DNA of 64,000 nt from Thermosediminibacter litoriperuensis. Its GTDB lineage: Bacteria; Bacillota; Thermosediminibacteria; Thermosediminibacterales; Thermosediminibacteraceae. The notes beneath the pieces were generated by a model. The model was not told the origin of the DNA and did not search any database. It was given only the letters and a program-made list of their open reading frames with translations. Both the position numbers and the translations under genes were made by a program. The stretch is taken from contig NZ_VNHO01000005.1 of the NCBI RefSeq assembly GCF_008124715.1, forward strand, positions 1 to 64,000. Reading direction: 5' to 3'. Positions 7,344 to 15,192 of this stretch are shown here, one piece after another (position 1 is the stretch's first letter; each line of letters begins with the position of its first letter).

Positions 7344-8039
7344 ATGAAAAATATCGTCATTGCTTGTCAGACGATATACGATGAATTGAACTTGGCAATT
7401 AATGAAACGCGTAGTGAATATCCCGTCATCTGGGTAGATTCGGAATACCACTCAGACCCCGATCGTTTAAGATTAAAGCTCCAGCAGGAAATAGATTCTC
7501 AAAAAAACGTCGACAATATAATATTGGCATATGGATTTTGCGGCAATGCCATATTAGGATTGACAGCTTCTACTGCAAATTTGATTTTCCCTAAAACCGA
7601 TGATTGCATTTCCATGCTATTGAGTAAACCGGGAGAAAAGTCTCAACGTGTAAAAGATGCTTATTATCTGACCAGAGGCTGGATAAAAAGTCCCAGAAGC
7701 TTGATGATGGAATATAAAAATGCTTTGAAGCGTTATGGTGAAGAAAAGACGAAAAGGATATTCCAACGCATGTTAAAGAATTATAATAAATTAATGCTTA
7801 TAGACACAGGGGCTTACAACGTAGCAGATTGTTGGAATGAAGCTCAAAAAATTGCTGGAACTATCGGGTTAGAGCTGGTCACAGAAAAAGGTGATTTATG
7901 GCTGTTGAAAAAAATGTTAACAGGCCCTTATGATGATAATTTTAGCATAATTAATAAAAGGGAAAAAGTAAATATCGCTCACCTGGGATATAATTTCAAT
8001 GAGCAAACCAACTACCAAACATTAAAGCTCTCTCTTTAA
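7344..8039 (+). CDS. DUF1638 family protein
   Basis: 231 residues. The N terminus (MKNIVIACQTIYDELNLAI) and the central segments NIILAYGFCGNAILGLTAS and DCISMLLSKP fit the DUF1638 family, cytoplasmic proteins of unknown function often encoded beside corrinoid methyltransferases. Conserved cysteines (in IACQT, GFCGN, DDCI) could bind a metal, which is a guess. RBS GGGAGTGAG precedes ATG 7344. It is the only plus-strand gene in the methyltransferase island and is divergent from the corrinoid/UroD unit, so it may share its control region. Confidence 0.75.
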   Translation: MKNIVIACQTIYDELNLAINETRSEYPVIWVDSEYHSDPDRLRLKLQQEIDSQKNVDNIILAYGFCGNAILGLTASTANLIFPKTDDCISMLLSKPGEKSQRVKDAYYLTRGWIKSPRSLMMEYKNALKRYGEEKTKRIFQRMLKNYNKLMLIDTGAYNVADCWNEAQKIAGTIGLELVTEKGDLWLLKKMLTGPYDDNFSIINKREKVNIAHLGYNFNEQTNYQTLKLSL

Positions 8040-8063
8040 GCGCGGAATGGGTCCACCGGGTAT

Positions 8064-8126
8064 GGTCCATCTGGCCCCGAGCCGCTTCAAATCTATAGAT
8101 AATTTTTCGCCTCGGGGCTGAAGACC
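8064..8126. other. Strong hairpin between convergent genes
   Basis: GGTC and GGCCCCGAG on the left pair with CTCGGGGC and GACC on the right, enclosing a 25-nt AT-rich loop. It lies between the DUF1638 stop (8039) and the folT stop (8150). No T-run follows on either strand, so it is an unusual terminator at best. Confidence 0.4.
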
Positions 8127-8149
8127 AAAATTATCAATCATTATTCTAC

Positions 8150-8682
8150 TTAATTTTTTGAAAGCACTGGCTTAAGGTTGACCCTTTTTAAAAGCAGCCT
8201 GGTAAATACGGTATATATAGGTACATTAAAAGCCTGGACCAGAAAAGCCGTGGACATTTTGTAGACCAGCGGAACACCGAACAGTTTATAAAGAAAATAT
8301 GGGACGAGCAGAACCGATGTTATTATCTGCCCCACTGCAATAGCTAAAAACAGCTGCCAAAGAGCGGGTTGTTCATTTTTAAAAATTCGCATCACAAGCC
8401 CTGGTATTATACCGGTTAAGGCTGCTGTCACCGTAAAATGAGGCATATAAGGCCCCATGGGATTTATCCAGTAACCGATCAAATCCCCCACAGCACCCAC
8501 GACACCCCCCCCGCTACCGGCCCCATTGCCATGCCTGCCAGTATAATAGGAAATCCTCCAAATCCGAGCCTTATAATCTCAACTCCTCCAATGCCTATCC
8601 GTATACTGGCTACTCTGGTAAGCACTATGTTAAGTACGATGAACATGGCAATATAGGTGATTTTTCTCGAGTTAAAATTCAT
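8150..8682 (-). pseudogene. folT: Folate ECF transporter S component (FolT), frameshifted at a G8 tract
   Basis: The first part (8682 to about 8512) encodes TRVASIRIGIGGVEIIRLGF and PIILAGMAMGPVAGG. The remainder, in another frame, continues exactly where the family continues: VGAVGDLIGYWINPMGPYMP, HFTVTAALTGIIPGL. This is the FolT signature, and the joined length of about 175 residues is normal. The frames meet at eight consecutive G on the minus strand (8505-8512); one extra or two fewer G restore a continuous protein. It is either a recent mutation, a sequencing error, or a slippage-controlled gene. ATG 8682 follows AAGGAGG. It is the last gene of the formate/hydrogen operon, 20 nt after the hydrogenase. 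FolT binds folate in the membrane and uses shared ECF energising subunits. Confidence 0.85.
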
Positions 8683-8702
8683 TATACATCCTCCTTCTGG
8701 TA

Positions 8703-9983
8703 TTATCTATTATCAGAATGTACCACATGCAGGAGCTCATGGGACTTCTCTGAAAGGGGACTGCCCAAAAATTCCACGTATACAGCTTTTATGGAGGGGT
8801 TATCCCCGGCCTCTATCTTAGGTAAGCCCAGTTCATAGTAGTATAACGCCTCTTTTCTTTTTCTCACCGTCTTTTGCCTCAAAGACCTTTTTGGAATTCG
8901 CGGCTGGCCTCCTCCCCCGATACAACCGTCCGAGCATGTCATTACTTCTATAAAATGATAATCCGAATTTCCTTTTTTAATCTCTTCCAGCACCGGTATT
9001 ATATTCTTAAGGCCGTGGACTACTGCGGTTTTTATCTTCCTGTTCCCGATATATATTACGGCTTCTCTGAACCCTTCGCTTTTCCTTAACAGCTCAAAGG
9101 CACTGCTTTTCAAGGGTTTCCCGGCGAGTTTCTTTGCCACGGTCCTCAGTGCTGCTTCCATCACGCCTCCACTGGCTCCAAACAGGGCTCCGGCACCGGT
9201 GTACTCTCCAAAGGGAATGTCAAAATCCTCCTCCGGCAAGTCAGCCAGCTCCAACTGCCTGTCTTTGATCAATTGCGCCAGCTCTCTCGTCGTCAATACA
9301 GCATCCACGTCTCTCGCTCCGGACAAATTCATCTCGGGCCTTGCCGCCTCGAATTTTTTTGCAGTACACGGCATAGCCGAAAGCATAAAGATCCTCGCCG
9401 GATCTATACCCTCTTTTTCCGCCATATAAGCCTTTACCAGGGCTCCAAACATCTGCTGGGGCGATTTGCAGGAAGAGAGGTGATCCAGAAGATCGGGATA
9501 GTATTTTTCCATAAAAAGCATCCAAGCCGGGCAGCACGATGTAAACATGGGAAAAGGTCCGCCTTTTTCCATTCGTTCCAGAAATTCATGCCCCTCTTCC
9601 ATAACGGTGAGGTCTGCAGCAAAGCACGTATCGTACACCCTGTCAAAACCCATCTTCCTGAAGGCTGAAGCCATCCGGCCCGGAACTATCGTACCGGGTT
9701 CCATGCCGAACTCTTCCCCCAGGCTCACTCTCAAAGCGGGAGCGCTCTGGACGACTTTAATTATACTGTCATCCTCCAGGACTTCTTTAACCCTTTCCAG
9801 ATCTGACCGATCTTTTGCTGCGCCTGCAGGGCAGGTTACTACACACTGACCGCAGTTAACGCAGCAGCGTTCGTCAATCCCATGCGGTATTAATGGTTCG
9901 CCGGAACAGGCCTCCACGCCGCAAACCTGGGAACATAACGTACATCCTTTGCAAAGTTCCTGATTTATTTCAATTATCGCCAT
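8703..9983 (-). CDS. [FeFe] hydrogenase catalytic subunit (HydA2-like)
   Basis: About 426 residues. Two N-terminal [4Fe-4S] motifs (CKGCTLCSQVCGVEAC, then CVNCGQCVVTC) precede a complete H-cluster domain. L1 is FTSCCPAW, including the second Cys used in proton transfer; L2 is MPCTAKKFE; L3 is CSDGCIGGGGQP with the upstream EVMTC. All four cluster ligands are present, so an active hydrogenase is expected. Start ATG 9981-9983 follows GGGGGTG; the gene overlaps the formate dehydrogenase stop by 14 nt. Fused order and overlap with a Sec formate dehydrogenase suggest a hydrogen-dependent CO2 reductase (formate from H2 and CO2) or a formate hydrogenlyase working in reverse. It has no signal peptide or membrane anchor, so it should be cytoplasmic. 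Confidence 0.92.
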   Translation of the reverse strand: MAIIEINQELCKGCTLCSQVCGVEACSGEPLIPHGIDERCCVNCGQCVVTCPAGAAKDRSDLERVKEVLEDDSIIKVVQSAPALRVSLGEEFGMEPGTIVPGRMASAFRKMGFDRVYDTCFAADLTVMEEGHEFLERMEKGGPFPMFTSCCPAWMLFMEKYYPDLLDHLSSCKSPQQMFGALVKAYMAEKEGIDPARIFMLSAMPCTAKKFEAARPEMNLSGARDVDAVLTTRELAQLIKDRQLELADLPEEDFDIPFGEYTGAGALFGASGGVMEAALRTVAKKLAGKPLKSSAFELLRKSEGFREAVIYIGNRKIKTAVVHGLKNIIPVLEEIKKGNSDYHFIEVMTCSDGCIGGGGQPRIPKRSLRQKTVRKRKEALYYYELGLPKIEAGDNPSIKAVYVEFLGSPLSEKSHELLHVVHSDNR

Positions 9984-12024
9984 GCTTTTCACCCCCGGCG
10001 GAGATATTCACAGCACAAGCCTTTAATTGAGGTGTCTTGGCCACCGGATCCAGGACATCAATAGTCAAATAATTGGCTGCCGCTTCAGCAAAGTGAAACG
10101 GTACAAATACAACGCCCTGTTTTATTTTTTCAGTAACCCTGGCGGGGGCCTTTATTTCTCCTCTTCTCGACTTAATGTAAACTACATCACCGTTAGAAAT
10201 CCCAAACTTTTGCGCATCCACAGGATTTATCTCAACAAAAGGCCCGGGACATTTTTTATTGAGAAAATCGATTTTTCTCGTCATAGTGCCCGTATGATAG
10301 TGATAAAGCACTCGCCCGGTTGTAAGTACGAGCGGATATTCTTCATCGGTCTTTTCGGCGGGAGGCGTGTACTTTACCGGGATGAATTTCCCCTTACCCC
10401 TTGCAAAGGAGTCCTTATGAAGATAAGGTGTCCCCGGATGGTCCTTATGAGGACATGGCACCTGAATACCCGGACCCTCCAACCTGTCATAGGATATTCC
10501 TCCGTAAGACGGAGTAAGGCTTGCAATCTCATCCATTATTTCGGAAGGATGTTTGTAAGTCATGTTATAACCCATGCGTGCAGCGAGTTCTACTATGATC
10601 TGCCAGTCCGGTTTGGAATTTCCCAAAGGTTCAACGGCCTTTCGCAGTCTCTGGACCCTGCGATCGGTCGTTGTGAAAGTTCCATCCTTTTCTGCAAAGG
10701 AACAGGCCGGAAGCACCACATCGGCAAATCTTGCAGTTTCCGTTAAGAATATGTCCTGAACCACCAGGAATTCAAGTCCTGCGAGTGCCTTTTCGACATG
10801 AGATAGATGGGATTCACTAACCGCAGGATTTTCGCCTATTATATACATAGCCTTAATTATTCCTTCTTCTGCGGCTTTAAACATTTCAGGCACAGTCAAT
10901 CCTGGAGTATCCGGAATTTCAGCACCCCAGGCTCTCAAAAATTTTTCGCGGACATTCGGATCTGTCACTTTCTGGTAACCGGTAAGGACATCGGGAAGCG
11001 CACCCATATCGCAGGCCCCCTGGACATTATTCTGGCCTCTTAACGGGCAAAGACCCGTCCCGGGCCTTCCCACATTTCCTGTGAGCATCACCAGATTTGA
11101 CAGGGCGATTACGTTGTCGGTGCTGCAGTTATGCTGTGTTATGCCCATGCAGTAGAGAATCATAGCCCTTTCCGCCCCGGCGTAAATGCGAGCGGCCCGC
11201 CGTATATCTTCCGCTTTTACCCCCGTTATCCTTTCCGCCCTTTCGGGCGTCCACTGGAGGACGTCTTGTTTCAGGACTTCAAAGCCTTCGGTGCGTTTTT
11301 CAATGAAATTTTCATCAAAAAGCCCGTCTTCTATTATCACATTTATCATGGCATTTATCAGAACCACATCGGTACCGGGCGAAAGACAAAGGTGGATATA
11401 GGCCCTCTCCGCAAGGTAGGTCCTCCTTGGATCTGCCACGATCAACTTTGCCCCGTTCTTTACGGCCTCAATTACCCTGGAGCCTATTAAAGGATGCTGT
11501 TCGGTAGTATTCGACCCTATCACGAATAAAACCTGGCTTTCGGTTATCTCTTCTATCGAGTTGGTCATCGCTCCGGCACCCATTGTCTTGGCCAGACCGG
11601 CCACAGTGGGGGCGTGTCAGAGGCGGGCGCAGTGGTCTATGTTGTTCGTAGCCAGAACGGCCCTGGCTAATTTTGACATAAGATAATTCTCTTCACATGC
11701 GGCTCTTGCCGAGCTTAAAACGCCAAAAGCGGCACCGCCGCTTTCTTCCTTTATCTTGCGGAATCTATCGGCGACAATGCCCAGGGCTTCATCCCAGGTG
11801 GCCTCTCTAAAAACTCCGTTTTCTTTGATAAGCGGTGTTTTCAACCTTTCAGGGGAATGAACGAATTCATGGGCCAGCATTCCCTTAATACAAAGCGTCC
11901 CCTTGTTTATTGAATCTTTGACCGCCGGAGATGTCCGGACAGTCCTCCCGTTTTTCACGTGAAGGTTTATCGAGCAACCGCATCCGCAGTAGGGACAAAC
12001 CGTTTTAACATAATGAGTCAACAC
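9970..12024 (-). CDS. fdhF: Formate dehydrogenase H-type catalytic subunit, selenocysteine-containing
   Basis: 684 residues when the in-frame TGA at 11617-11619 is read as Sec. N-terminal [4Fe-4S] motif CPYCGCGC with GTLCIKG, then the active-site segment NIDHCARL-U-HAPTVAGLAK, where U aligns with Sec/Cys of FdhF, followed by the molybdopterin domains (SNTTEQHPLIGSRVIEA, CMGITQHNCSTDN, PLRGQNNVQGACDMG) and the C-terminal cap (LTTGRVLYHYHTGTMTRK). The GTG at 12022-12024 lies eight nt after AAAGG; a GTG six nt upstream is too close. It overlaps the ferredoxin gene upstream and the hydrogenase downstream. It interconverts formate and CO2 at a bis-MGD tungsten or molybdenum site; the metal cannot be told from sequence. 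Confidence 0.95.
11578..11619 (-). promoter_or_regulatory. Bacterial SECIS element and Sec UGA codon of fdhF
   Basis: The UGA at 11617-11619 is followed by a stem-loop whose tip is GGCC-GGTCT-GGCC (11590-11602 on the plus strand reads GGCCAGACCGGCC). The apical GGUCU matches the SelB-binding loop of the E. coli fdhF SECIS, at a similar distance from the UGA. The lower stem is formed by the CCCCCAC and GTGGG-type segments on either side. Confidence 0.85.
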
Positions 12025-12229
12025 CGCCACCGCCTTTCAAATTAACTTCTTTCCAATTTATCGCTCTAAGCGGGCAGGCTTTAAAGCACAGCGAACACTC
12101 CATGCACATCTCTTCGGTGATCTCATATACCCCATTTTCTCCGAACCCCGTTTCCCCTATTGCATCGAAGGGGCACAGATTGTAACACGTACCGCACCCG
12201 ATGCATCCGGCCTTATCTATCACGAACAA
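12005..12229 (-). CDS. Small 2[4Fe-4S] ferredoxin (HycB-like electron-transfer subunit)
   Basis: 74 residues with two complete cluster motifs, CIGCGTCYNLC and CMECSLCFKAC, each followed by the expected Cys-Pro. TTG (12227-12229) is the likely start, nine nt after GGGGG. It overlaps fdhF by 20 nt. In known hydrogen-dependent CO2 reductases the link between formate dehydrogenase and hydrogenase is made by larger HycB subunits with four clusters; here a two-cluster protein takes that place. It could also serve as a free ferredoxin. The position first in the operon and the overlapping genes support a subunit role. Confidence 0.85.
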   Translation of the reverse strand: MFVIDKAGCIGCGTCYNLCPFDAIGETGFGENGVYEITEEMCMECSLCFKACPLRAINWKEVNLKGGGGVDSLC

Positions 12230-12268
12230 TGCCCCGACCCCCTATTAAACTTTGTTATTACATTCACA

Positions 12269-12297
12269 ATTTTATCCCTTCGTTATTTTATTGTCAA
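12269..12297 (-). promoter_or_regulatory. Sigma-A promoter of the ferredoxin-fdhF-hydrogenase-folT operon
   Basis: TTGACA (12292-12297), 17-nt spacer and TAAAAT (12269-12274) on the minus strand. Transcription should start near 12262, giving a leader of about 33 nt. Confidence 0.8.
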
Positions 12298-12353
12298 GCA
12301 ACATTATTTGAATTGTAGTAATTTTTGTCAAAAATATTTGCCAAAAATGTAAA

Positions 12354-12380
12354 GCGGCATGAAGTAAAACCTCATGCCGC
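12354..12380 (-). terminator. Intrinsic terminator after the DUF421 gene
   Basis: GCGGCATGA and TCATGCCGC form a nine-pair stem with a nine-nt loop, followed on the minus strand by TTTACATTTTTG. It separates the DUF421 unit from the formate operon promoter. Confidence 0.75.
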
Positions 12381-12400
12381 AGATTAAAAGCCAAAACCCG

Positions 12401-13342
12401 CTATACGGGCAGGTCTTTTTTGTAATAAAGGCCTATTTCGCTGCCCACGGCGCCCAGGCGTTCCCTTAGCTCTTTCACCTTTTTGAGCTCGTAACCCAGC
12501 AGCTTCGATATTTCCTCATCTCTCAACCCCAGAGAAACAGCGTCGAGGAATAAGTAAGGGTCAATGCCGAACTCCCTTTTTATTTCATCGGTGCTGATGC
12601 CCAGTTTGCTGTAAAACCCGTCGTGCTTTCTTACCCTTCTACTATGACCTTGGCCGAACCTGTCGATTTCGAGCTTTCCCTCTTCGTCGATCCAGGCCGC
12701 CTTAATTTCTGACAGGCGGTTGACTCCCTTTTTTCTCAATTCCACCAGCAGCCGGTCTATCCCCACACCGAGGGTATCCAGGTTGTTTTGTGCAACCCGC
12801 CCCTGATGGACCACCATTGTGGGGAATATACCCTGGGACGGCTTTAGCCCCAGGTATTTCGGGGTAACGGGCTCGCTGTCCTTTTTCTTCAATATGCTCA
12901 GCTTGCCGTTGGGCTCAATTGTGGCTTCCTGGACTTCATTTATGTCGGTCACATTTTTTTCGCGCAGCAGAATCAGCAGGTCAGCGATGGTTATGCGCTC
13001 TTTTTTAAGATTTTGTACTATGACTTCTCCGTCCTTGACAAGTACGGTGGATGTTCCCTGAAGTACGTTTTCCAATTTCCTGTTTTTCATTATAAGTATT
13101 GCCAAAAGATAATTCAATATGGATATCACGATTACAGGTATGATGCCGAAACTCAAAGGAATACTAAAATCCTCAAGAGGTATAGCAATAGCGGAGCCCA
13201 TTATGATTATGAGTATGAGATCAAAAGGAGAAAGCTGGGCTATGGTCCTTTTGCCCATGATTCTGACGAGCACAAGGCTGATAGTAAAAAGTATTACCGA
13301 GCGGTAAGCAAGCAGCAGAAATTCCTTCAGCAAAGCATTCAC
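12401..13342 (-). CDS. DUF421 (YetF/YdfS-like) membrane protein with extra C-terminal helical domain
   Basis: 313 residues. Three N-terminal membrane segments (within residues 1-85) contain LVRIMGKRTIAQLSPFDLIL, the DUF421 signature, followed by the cytoplasmic domain with VLVKDGEVIVQNLKKERITI and DLLILLREKNV. Such proteins are common in spore formers and some affect spore resistance, but their chemistry is unknown. The last 70 residues, beginning GFYSKLGISTDEIKREFGID, are an addition to the usual length and look like two small helical, HTH-like units. GTG start; GTGA overlap with the gene upstream indicates coupling. Confidence 0.8.
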   Translation of the reverse strand: MNALLKEFLLLAYRSVILFTISLVLVRIMGKRTIAQLSPFDLILIIIMGSAIAIPLEDFSIPLSFGIIPVIVISILNYLLAILIMKNRKLENVLQGTSTVLVKDGEVIVQNLKKERITIADLLILLREKNVTDINEVQEATIEPNGKLSILKKKDSEPVTPKYLGLKPSQGIFPTMVVHQGRVAQNNLDTLGVGIDRLLVELRKKGVNRLSEIKAAWIDEEGKLEIDRFGQGHSRRVRKHDGFYSKLGISTDEIKREFGIDPYLFLDAVSLGLRDEEISKLLGYELKKVKELRERLGAVGSEIGLYYKKDLPV

Positions 13343-13755
13343 TCCCGCATCGTCCTTTCCAGTACTTCTAGATTTTTAAGAAAAGCACCGAATTTATCGA
13401 TCATCAAAAGGCCGTTTCCGGCATCACTAAGGGCTTCCACCGCCTTTAACATGCTCTTTTGAACCTGGAAGATCAAAAGCCCTGTGCTCTCGTAAACCCT
13501 CTGCCTTAAAGCCCTTACCAGATTTTTTACCCTTTCCCCATCCTCATCCTTGCCGTATTCCTTTAGGAATTCCGCTATCAATTCTATCTCGCCGAGTTTT
13601 TTGCTCAGTTCGATATGACCGGAGGATTTAACCAGCAGCTGCTGCAGGGCTTCGTCGAGGTCCGTTTCAATAGCCTTCAAGTCGTTTAACAGTTTATCCA
13701 CCTGGGCTTGGAAGTTCATGATAGCACCCGCGGTTTTGACGGCCGTCCTTCCCAT
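13339..13755 (-). CDS. Hypothetical helical protein upstream of DUF421
   Basis: 138 residues, almost entirely predicted alpha-helical (QVDKLLNDLKAIETDLDEAL, VKNLVRALRQRVYESTGLLI), with no signal peptide or cysteines. ATG 13753-13755 follows GGAGGG at a good distance. It ends in the GTGA start of the DUF421 gene, so the two probably work together. Small helical partners of this kind (DUF1657-like) accompany DUF421 proteins in spore formers; the family assignment is tentative. Confidence 0.65.
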   Translation of the reverse strand: MGRTAVKTAGAIMNFQAQVDKLLNDLKAIETDLDEALQQLLVKSSGHIELSKKLGEIELIAEFLKEYGKDEDGERVKNLVRALRQRVYESTGLLIFQVQKSMLKAVEALSDAGNGLLMIDKFGAFLKNLEVLERTMRE

Positions 13756-13840
13756 AACACGCCCTCCGAATAATTTACTGCTTGTTTTATTTTTCAGGAT
13801 TTCAACGTTTTTTATTCAGGGCATTGGTCGCCCCCGGGCT

Positions 13841-13868
13841 TTGCTTTTCCCACTATTTTTGCTATACT
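13841..13868 (+). promoter_or_regulatory. Promoter of the carboxypeptidase gene
   Basis: TTGCTT (13841-13846), 16-nt spacer and TATACT (13863-13868), with GAGAGGTG as ribosome site before ATG 13906. Confidence 0.6.
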
Positions 13869-13905
13869 AAAAAAGGTTGAAAATTTCGGGGCCGAGAGGT
13901 GTAAG

Positions 13906-15141
13906 ATGAAACGGTTAATATGTTGTAAACTAATCCTTATCCTAAGTTTGTTAATAGCTGCAACCGGCAAAGCCGCCGCAGCGCCTTCCCCACCCTCTAT
14001 TGTGGGTACTGCCGGGATACTCATGGACGTCAAAACCGGCAAGGTGCTCTATGAGAAAAACGCCCACCTCATGCTGGAACCCGCCAGCACCACCAAGATA
14101 ATGACCGCCGTTATCGCTCTTGAAAAGGGTAAACTCTCCGATAATGTTGTTACCGGCAGAGAACCAACTCTGGCCGATGGAACCCGTATATACCTGGAGG
14201 AAGGGGAAAAACTCACCCTGGAACAGATGCTCTATGGCATGATGTTAAACTCCGGCAACGACGCTGCAGTAGCCATAGCCGAGCATATAGCAGGTAGCGT
14301 CCCCGAATTTGCAAGGTTAATGAACGAAAAGGCCAAAATACTGGGCGCCAAAAACACCAATTTTGTAAACCCCAGCGGTCTCCCCGACGAAAACCATTAC
14401 ACGACGGCCTACGACCTGGCTATCATAGCGCGATACGCCCTGCTGAATCACCCTGAATTCAGGAAAATAGTATCCACCAAAACCTTCAAAATACCCTGGC
14501 AGGGCAAGGAATGGGATAGGCTCCTGATAAATCACAATAAATTGTTGTGGAACTTTGAGGGAGCCGACGGGGTAAAAACCGGCTATACCCGTTCAGCCGG
14601 GCAGACTATTGTAGCCTCGGCAACCAGAAACGGGTGGCAGCTTCTAGCCGTGGTGCTTAAATCCCAGGGCAGAAATATATACAGCGACGCTCAAGCCCTG
14701 CTGGAGTATGGGTTTGACAACTTCGAAAAGAGGGATATTATAAATAAAGGTCAGGTCGTCGATAAGGTCAATGTAAAATACGGTACTCCGGTGGACTTGG
14801 TAACTGCGTCGGATTTTTCCACGGTTGTGGAAAAAGGAAGCGGTCCCATAGATATTAAGAAAAATATATTTGCCGGCGTAAAGGCTCCTGTTGTAAAAGA
14901 TCAGGTTCTTGGAAATCTAGATTTTTATCAGGACGGCTTCAAAATCGGAAGTGTGCCCCTTGCCGCCGTCGCCGATATTCCCCGTAAGATTTACACCAGG
15001 TGGTGGTTCTGGCCGTCGGCCCTGATAACGCTAGTCTACGTTCCTTTCAGGATATCCGTCGGGATCAGGAGGTACAAGAGGCGCCTGCGAAGACCTAATT
15101 ATCTTTACTATTACAAAAGTGAAAGAAAGAAAAGGTGGTAA
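13906..15141 (+). CDS. D-alanyl-D-alanine carboxypeptidase (PBP5/DacF type)
   Basis: 411 residues. A signal peptide covers residues 1-27 (LILSLLIAATGKAAAA). The penicillin-binding motifs are all present: ASTTKIM (SxxK, catalytic Ser near residue 64), SGNDAA (SxN, about 120) and GVKTGYT (KTG, about 225). A beta-rich PBP5 C-terminal domain follows, then a membrane anchor (WWFWPSALITLVYVPF) and a basic tail. It trims the terminal D-Ala from peptidoglycan stem peptides at the outer face of the membrane. Length and anchor fit DacF/DacB-type enzymes of spore formers. It is monocistronic between its own promoter and a bidirectional terminator. Confidence 0.93.
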   Translation: MKRLICCKLILILSLLIAATGKAAAAPSPPSIVGTAGILMDVKTGKVLYEKNAHLMLEPASTTKIMTAVIALEKGKLSDNVVTGREPTLADGTRIYLEEGEKLTLEQMLYGMMLNSGNDAAVAIAEHIAGSVPEFARLMNEKAKILGAKNTNFVNPSGLPDENHYTTAYDLAIIARYALLNHPEFRKIVSTKTFKIPWQGKEWDRLLINHNKLLWNFEGADGVKTGYTRSAGQTIVASATRNGWQLLAVVLKSQGRNIYSDAQALLEYGFDNFEKRDIINKGQVVDKVNVKYGTPVDLVTASDFSTVVEKGSGPIDIKKNIFAGVKAPVVKDQVLGNLDFYQDGFKIGSVPLAAVADIPRKIYTRWWFWPSALITLVYVPFRISVGIRRYKRRLRRPNYLYYYKSERKKRW

Positions 15142-15146
15142 TGAAA

Positions 15147-15189
15147 AATAGGGGCTGTCCCGTAATTGAATCCGGGATAGCCCCTATTT
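15147..15189. terminator. Bidirectional intrinsic terminator
   Basis: AATAGGGGCTGTCCCG and CGGGATAGCCCCTATT form a long stem flanked by A-run and T-run on the two sides, so it can end both the carboxypeptidase transcript and the 3D-domain gene transcript coming from the right. Confidence 0.88.
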
Positions 15190-15192
15190 TTT

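Noticed and set aside
11605-11619. fdhF as two separate genes or a pseudogene broken by a stop codon
   Set aside because: The stop is UGA at the known Sec position, followed by a matching SECIS, and the genome encodes tRNA-Sec, SelA and SelB.
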